A stretch of DNA of 45,704 bases from JBCCFW01 sp039029535 (GTDB lineage: Bacteria > Acidobacteriota > JBCCFW01): NCBI GenBank assembly GCA_039029535.1, contig JBCCFW010000043.1, positions 1-45,704 on the forward strand. The letters run 5' to 3'. The notes beneath the pieces were generated by a model that saw only the letters and a list, made by a program, of their open reading frames with translations, had not been told where the DNA came from and did no database searches. Below are positions 41,935 to 45,704 of this stretch, in pieces. Position 1 is the stretch's first letter; the number at the start of each line of letters is the position of its first letter. A program made the position numbers and the translations under genes.

Positions 41935-42477
41935 CTAGATGCCGTCCGAGACCGCCTGGAGCAGGCGCTCGCGGATCTCGGTGACCGAGAGCCGCATCGT
42001 GCCGTCCGGGTGCTCGACCTTCTCGGCCATCTCGGCCAGACGCTCGGAGGTGGCCTGCTGACGCTCCGCCATCGTCCGGGCGAGCCGCAGCAGCACCTGA
42101 CGGGCGGCGAGGTCGCCAGCGTCGACCATGGCCTCGAAGTCCTCCCGCGACAGGCTGAAGGCCCGGGAGGCCTCGACGGCCTTGGCGGTCGCCGTGCGCT
42201 TGCCACCACCGAGGAGACCGACCTCGCCGAGAACGGCACCGGACGAGACCTTGCCCAGCTCGCTGGGGAAGCCCCGGCTGCCCTTCTTGGTGACCTTGAG
42301 CTCACCGGAGAGGACCACGAGGAGCGAGTCGGCGTCCTGGCCCTCCCGCACGAGCGCGTCGCCGACGGCGGTCTCGATGAGATCGCCTCGCTCGGCGAAG
42401 CCGGCGATGCCCTCGGGGGCGAGGCCCCTGAACAGGGGATGGTCGGCCAGTGCCGATTGGAGCTCTGTCGGATCCAT
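41935..42477 (-). CDS. Cyclic-nucleotide-binding domain protein without HTH
   Basis: A 180-residue protein. Residues about 8-125 form a Crp/PKA-type cNMP-binding beta-barrel. The phosphate-binding cassette is recognisable (LGEVGLLGGGKRTATAKA, 83-100, with Arg94 and the Gly-Glu pair). The C-terminal 50 residues are helical and charged, and no helix-turn-helix is visible, so it is not a standard Crp-type regulator. Such stand-alone domains act as ligand sensors or docking proteins. It may share a transcript with the MBOAT gene 43 bp downstream. An 8-bp inverted repeat lies 35 bp upstream of its start. Confidence 0.85.
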   Translation of the reverse strand: MDPTELQSALADHPLFRGLAPEGIAGFAERGDLIETAVGDALVREGQDADSLLVVLSGELKVTKKGSRGFPSELGKVSSGAVLGEVGLLGGGKRTATAKAVEASRAFSLSREDFEAMVDAGDLAARQVLLRLARTMAERQQATSERLAEMAEKVEHPDGTMRLSVTEIRERLLQAVSDGI

Positions 42478-42511
42478 CGCGGCGACCCCTTCTCGGATGC
42501 GTGGTGCGCTT

Positions 42512-42532
42512 ACCGTGACGTGCGGTCACGGT
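42512..42532. promoter_or_regulatory. Perfect inverted repeat upstream of the cNMP-binding gene
   Basis: ACCGTGAC-GTGCG-GTCACGGT, an 8-bp perfect dyad with 5-nt centre, 35 bp before the start of the minus-strand gene ending at 42477. It contains GTGA-N7-TCAC; the classical CRP site has N6, so the match is near but not exact. It may be an operator or simply a hairpin. Confidence 0.35.
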
Positions 42533-42667
42533 GCCATGGGGCCGGACCCCTGTCCAGGCCACCTCGGGGGCGCCTCACGGGTTGGAGTGATCTCGCGTGA
42601 TTCCCCTCCATCCCGGCCGAGACGACTGCAATCCGTGCTGAATCGATGGGAAGGACGACCACTCGGG

Positions 42668-42685
42668 TGAGCTGAGGCCAGCTCA
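42668..42685. other. Short hairpin in the divergent region
   Basis: TGAGCTG-AGGC-CAGCTCA, a 7-bp stem with tetraloop, midway in the 301-bp gap 42478-42778 between the divergent cNMP-binding and secreted-protein genes. Apart from this and the dyad at 42512-42532, I see nothing else in that gap. Confidence 0.3.
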
Positions 42686-42778
42686 GCCCGTCTCGTGCGG
42701 TCCGAGTCGATGCTGGCACGTCCGTTGCTCTCCAGGCTGACGTCGCATGAAGCGGCACGTCCCTGTCGAGAGCTCCCC

Positions 42779-43252
42779 ATGACTCGAACCCACATCACCG
42801 TCCTCGCCACCATCCTGACCCTCGGCCTGACCAGCACCGCCCTGGCCGGTCCGCTCATCCTCGAACGCACGGAGACCCGCACCTGCGTCGACTTCCACCT
42901 GAGCGCCATCCACGACGGGGCCACCGGGACCATCCAGGTCATCATGGGCGTCCAGCGCCGCTGCGGCCCTGAAGTCGAGGCCACCGATCCCATCCGGGTG
43001 ACCCTGGAAGGCCAGGTGGTCGCCAACCTGCCCGACCGCCCGTGGCTGGCCTTCTCCGTGCAGCCCTTCCCGGGCGCGGTCGGTCCGTCCGAGGTCTGCG
43101 TGCAGGGTCAGTTCAAGACTCTCGACGGCAGCCGCGGCGGCTTCGCCCCCCGACCGGGCGCCGCCATGGATCTCGAGAGAGCGCGTCCCCTCCTGGCCGG
43201 CACGGTCGAGCAGGGCGAGGTCCGACGCTGCACCACGGTGGTCGAGCAATAG
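42779..43252 (+). CDS. Small secreted protein with four cysteines
   Basis: A 157-residue exported protein. The start at 42779 opens a textbook signal peptide (MTRTHITVLATILTLGLTST, cleavage near ALA-GP at 23). Earlier in-frame starts (42695) would add a non-signal leader. The mature part has four cysteines in the contexts TCVDF, RRCGP, VCVQG and RRCTT, which could form two disulfides, and a beta-rich pattern (IRVTLEGQVVANL). The family is not recognised. The ribosome binding site is weak (CGAGAG). Two hairpins follow the stop codon. Confidence 0.65.
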   Translation: MTRTHITVLATILTLGLTSTALAGPLILERTETRTCVDFHLSAIHDGATGTIQVIMGVQRRCGPEVEATDPIRVTLEGQVVANLPDRPWLAFSVQPFPGAVGPSEVCVQGQFKTLDGSRGGFAPRPGAAMDLERARPLLAGTVEQGEVRRCTTVVEQ

Positions 43253-43295
43253 CGAACCGGGCCGGAGGCTCCCCCATCTAGCCCACCAGTCGACG

Positions 43296-43374
43296 GGAAG
43301 ACGGACGCCTCGGACCGTCCGGTCTTCCGTTACCCACGGGGGTCGGGTCCTGCCCGCACGGGATCCGGCCCCCG
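43296..43374 (+). terminator. Two consecutive hairpins after the small secreted protein gene
   Basis: Hairpin 1 (43296-43328): GGAAGACGGACG pairs with CGTCC-G-GTCTTCC, 12 bp with one bulge. Hairpin 2 (43337-43374): CGGGGGTCGGGTCC pairs with GGATCCGGCCCCCG, 14 bp including two G-U pairs, loop of 10 nt. Neither has a T-tract, but their strength and position 43 nt past the stop suggest transcription ends here. Confidence 0.5.
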
Positions 43375-43418
43375 ACTCTCGTCCGAGACCGACGAGCCCG
43401 CTCCTGCTCGTTCTCATC

Positions 43419-43424
43419 TACAAT
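43419..43424 (+). promoter_or_regulatory. -10-like element upstream of the GCS2-CBS gene
   Basis: TACAAT in the context TCTACAATCGC, closely resembling TCTACATTCGC before lhr. No TTG-type -35 hexamer is found at 16-18 bp, so it is weakly supported. Confidence 0.25.
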
Positions 43425-43479
43425 CGCGGCCCATCGCAAGTCTTCGCCTTCGCCGCGCATGCGGCTGGAGCCCCCCCGC

Positions 43480-45411
43480 ATGGGCCAACAGGACGTCCCG
43501 GAGCAGCTCGACGATCGCCGACTGCGCTCCTACACCAAGGCCCTCTTGGACGACGTCCTCGCCCTCGAGAGGATGCTCGAGGGCGGCACCGCCTTCGAGA
43601 CCGACATCCGGCGCATCGGAGCCGAGCAGGAAATGTTCCTGGTCGACTCCGACATGGATCCGGCGCCGAAGGTCACCGAGGTCTTGGAGAAGGCTCAAGA
43701 CGCACGGCTGACCACCGAGCTCGCGCGATTCAACATCGAAGCGAACCTGTCGCCTCAGCTCTTCGGCGGTGACTGCCTGCGGCGGATGGAAGAGGAGCTC
43801 AACGAGCTGCTCGGCCTCGTCCGCACGGCCGCGCAGAGCTGTGGCTCCGACATCTTGCTCGCGGGCATCCTGCCGACGCTGCGACAGTCCGACCTCAGCC
43901 TCGACAACATGACGCCGAACCCGCGGTACCACGCGCTCAACCGCGAGATGAGCCGGCTGCGCGGGGGTGACTTCCGGGTGAGCATCTCGGGCCTCGACGA
44001 GCTCGAGGCCACGCACGACAACGTCATGCTCGAGTCGTGCAACACGAGCTTCCAGGTCCACTTCCAGGTCGCTCCGGACGAGTTCGCGCGCTTCTACAAC
44101 ATCGCCCAGGCGGTGACCGGCCCGGTGCTGGCGGCCGCCTGCAACTCGCCGGTGTTGCTGGGGCATCGACTCTGGTCGGAGACCCGCGTCGCCCTCTTCC
44201 AGCACTCGGTCGACACGAGGTCGAGCACGCACCAGGCCCGCGGCGGCCGCCCCCGCGTGAGCTTCGGTGACGCCTGGGTCGACGAGTCGGTCCTCGAGAT
44301 CTTCCGCGAGGACATCGTCCGCTTCCGCTCGATCATCGCGACCGAAGGCCAGGAGGATCCGCTGCGGGTTCTCAACGAGGGCCGTCTCCCCCAGCTCTCC
44401 GCGCTGCGCCTCCACAACGGCACGGTCTACCGCTGGAACCGTCCCTGCTACGGCCTCTCCGGCAACGGCAAGGCTCACCTCCGCATCGAGAACCGCGTGC
44501 TGCCCGCCGGCCCGACGGTCATCGACGAGGTCGCCAACGCCGCGTTCTTCTTCGGGCTCATGTCGGCGATGCTCGAGGAGCACGGCGACATCCGCGACGT
44601 CCTCCAATTCGACGACGCCAAGCACAACTTCGACGCCGCCGCCCGCACGGGCCTGCGCGCACAGATGCACTGGACCGACGGTCAGAGCTACCCGGCCCGC
44701 GAGCTCATCACCGAGCACTTGCTGCCGGCCGCCCGCGAGGGTCTCAAGGCCGCCTCGATCGACGACGACGACATCAGTCGCTACCTCGGCGTCATCGGCG
44801 ATCGTGTCCGCTCGCTTCAGACCGGCTCGAACTGGGCCTTCCACTCGCTGTCCGAGATGGGCTCGACCGCCACGAAGGACGTCCGCCACCGGACCCTCGC
44901 CCGCACGATCTTCCAGCTCCAGCGGGACGGCCGCCCGATCCACGAGTGGCCCCTCGCCAAGCTCGGACGTGCCGGCGAGTTCAAGAAGAGCTCGAAGACG
45001 GTCGCGCACCTCATGTCGCCCGACGTCTTCACGGTGCGTCCCGAAGATCTCGTCGACCTCGCGGCCAGCCTCATGGAGTGGGAGCACGTCCGGCACGTCC
45101 CGGTCGAGGACGACGGCGGTCGCCTGGTGGGCGTGGTCTCGCAGCGAGCCCTGCTCCGTCTCGTCTCGCGTGGTCTCACCAGCGGCGAGCGCGAGCCGGT
45201 GGCGGTCTCGAAGATCATGAGAGCCAACCCCGTCACGGTGGAGGCCGACTGCTCGGCGCTCGACGCCATGCGGCTCATGCGCAAGGAAGGCGTCGGCTGT
45301 CTCCCGGTGGTCGAGGGCGACCGCCTGGTGGGCATCGTGACCGAGCACGACTTCATCGAGCTGGCTGGTAGCCTGCTCGAGCAGCACCTGGCCGACGACG
45401 AGCCGGGATGA
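43480..45411 (+). CDS. GCS2-type glutamate-cysteine ligase-like enzyme fused to two CBS domains
   Basis: A protein of about 643 residues. The start at 43480 is preferred because GGAG lies about 10 nt upstream, while the in-frame ATG at 43459 has no ribosome binding site. Residues about 30-480 match the GCS2 carboxylate-amine ligase family: IGAEQEMFLVDSDMD near the N-terminus, the FNIEANLSPQ strand, ESCNTSFQVHFQV, and HLRIENRVLPAGPTVIDEVAN. The C-terminus holds a CBS pair: VAHLMSPDVFTVRPEDLVD...HVPVEDDGGRLVGVVS and VSKIMRANPVTVEADCSALD...LPVVEGDRLVGIVTEHD. CBS pairs bind adenine nucleotides, so ligase activity is probably tuned by the energy state; that is inference. The actual substrates may differ from Glu and Cys. 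The probable esterase gene begins 19 nt downstream. Confidence 0.88.
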   Translation: MGQQDVPEQLDDRRLRSYTKALLDDVLALERMLEGGTAFETDIRRIGAEQEMFLVDSDMDPAPKVTEVLEKAQDARLTTELARFNIEANLSPQLFGGDCLRRMEEELNELLGLVRTAAQSCGSDILLAGILPTLRQSDLSLDNMTPNPRYHALNREMSRLRGGDFRVSISGLDELEATHDNVMLESCNTSFQVHFQVAPDEFARFYNIAQAVTGPVLAAACNSPVLLGHRLWSETRVALFQHSVDTRSSTHQARGGRPRVSFGDAWVDESVLEIFREDIVRFRSIIATEGQEDPLRVLNEGRLPQLSALRLHNGTVYRWNRPCYGLSGNGKAHLRIENRVLPAGPTVIDEVANAAFFFGLMSAMLEEHGDIRDVLQFDDAKHNFDAAARTGLRAQMHWTDGQSYPARELITEHLLPAAREGLKAASIDDDDISRYLGVIGDRVRSLQTGSNWAFHSLSEMGSTATKDVRHRTLARTIFQLQRDGRPIHEWPLAKLGRAGEFKKSSKTVAHLMSPDVFTVRPEDLVDLAASLMEWEHVRHVPVEDDGGRLVGVVSQRALLRLVSRGLTSGEREPVAVSKIMRANPVTVEADCSALDAMRLMRKEGVGCLPVVEGDRLVGIVTEHDFIELAGSLLEQHLADDEPG

Positions 45412-45430
45412 GCGACACGCGACCCTCCCG

Positions 45431-45704
45431 ATGACCGTCGAAGAACGACTCCCCGAAGCCATCGAGGCGCTGGTCGCCGATGGCGCGCCCTCGGATGAAG
45501 CCCTCGATCGCTTCTTCTCCGAGGGCGACTTCCCCTTGGTGGACGGCACGAAGGTGACCTTCGTCTACCGGGGCAACGCCGACACCGTGCGGCTCCAGCA
45601 CTGGATCCACGGTCTCCCCACCGCCCAGCCCTTCCACCGCGTGCCCGGCACCGACCTCTGGTGGCGGCAGATGAGCCTGCGACGCGGCTCGCGGGTGGAG
45701 TACA
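45431..45704 (+). CDS. Probable alpha/beta-hydrolase esterase, N-terminal part (cut by window end)
   Basis: A partial frame of 91 codons that runs off the window. It starts MTVEERLPEAIEAL and continues VTFVYRGNADTVRLQHWIHG, then FHRVPGTDLWWRQMSL. This beta-sandwich pattern is that of the early-set domain preceding enterochelin-esterase-like (Fes/D family) hydrolases; the catalytic domain would lie beyond the edge. The ATG at 45431 is 19 nt after the ligase-CBS stop, and a neighbouring ATG at 45408 is out of frame and closes quickly. It is likely co-transcribed with the ligase-CBS gene. Confidence 0.55.
   Translation, partial: MTVEERLPEAIEALVADGAPSDEALDRFFSEGDFPLVDGTKVTFVYRGNADTVRLQHWIHGLPTAQPFHRVPGTDLWWRQMSLRRGSRVEY

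Noticed and set aside
40077..41984. 635-residue plus-strand frame opposite the MBOAT gene.
   Set aside because: Composition is non-protein-like (Gln/Glu/Arg-rich), and it overlaps two strongly supported genes.
42512..42532. Calling the dyad a genuine CRP site.
   Set aside because: The half-site spacing is 7 instead of 6 bp; kept only as a candidate operator.
43414..45549. 711-residue open frame on the minus strand opposite the GCS2-CBS gene.
   Set aside because: Antisense open frame caused by high GC; the product is Arg/Glu/Val-rich without domains, and the plus-strand gene is clearly homologous to known families.
1..45704. CRISPR arrays, tRNA or rRNA genes, insertion sequences, prophage or integrase signatures.
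   Set aside because: None seen: no regular direct repeats with spacers, no transposase or integrase motifs and no RNA gene signatures.

Overview
This is a GC-rich (roughly two-thirds G+C by eye), densely coding bacterial chromosome segment with 26 protein genes. The last gene is cut by the window edge. I see no rRNA, tRNA, CRISPR array, transposase, integrase or phage gene. Many products are exported (signal peptides, lipoboxes, outer-envelope style beta-propellers). There is a eukaryote-like Ser/Thr kinase, two di-heme c-type cytochrome/YVTN propeller proteins and a likely selenoprotein. This mix suggests a Gram-negative, envelope-rich, high-GC lineage such as Acidobacteriota or Myxococcota. 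No marker gene here settles the phylum.

Layout. (1) 1-14.8 kb: a di-heme propeller protein, divergent from lhr (large helicase), then a tandem pair of tiny paralogous proteins of unknown family, a kinase fused to a formylglycine-generating-enzyme-like domain, and a second di-heme propeller protein. (2) 14.8-21.7 kb: housekeeping genes, mostly on the minus strand: a MOSC protein, an ACT-domain protein, a zinc ribbon, yceH, trkH, an M28/PDZ lipoprotein peptidase, ribH, and the divergent ribE. (3) 21.9-31.1 kb: an array of five secreted WD40-like (PD40-type) propeller proteins of two alternating families, A1-B1-A2-B2-A3. The repeating unit appears to be a B-A gene pair, and every A gene is followed by a hairpin. 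(4) 31.5-38.4 kb: a secreted repeat protein, a YfhO-type membrane protein, a thioredoxin-fold lipoprotein gene interrupted by an in-frame UGA, an SPFH protein and a small membrane-anchored protein. (5) 38.5-45.7 kb: an ABC exporter with an acidic insertion, an MBOAT acyltransferase, a cyclic-nucleotide-binding-domain protein, a small secreted cysteine-containing protein, a GCS2-type ligase fused to two CBS domains, and the start of a probable esterase.

The most notable item is the gene at 36042-36593 (minus). Two reading frames are in phase and separated only by one UGA, at the place where a thioredoxin-fold protein would carry the first cysteine of a CxxC motif (UGA-Ser-Phe-Cys). Ten nucleotides downstream of the UGA lies a perfect 6-bp stem with a 5-nt AGUUU loop. 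This matches the known geometry of bacterial SECIS elements. I read it as a selenocysteine-containing redox lipoprotein.

Three genes (lhr, the second di-heme protein, and A1) are preceded by the same promoter-like architecture, TTGnnn-N17-TAC(A/G)TT. For lhr it sits so close to the ATG that the mRNA would be leaderless.
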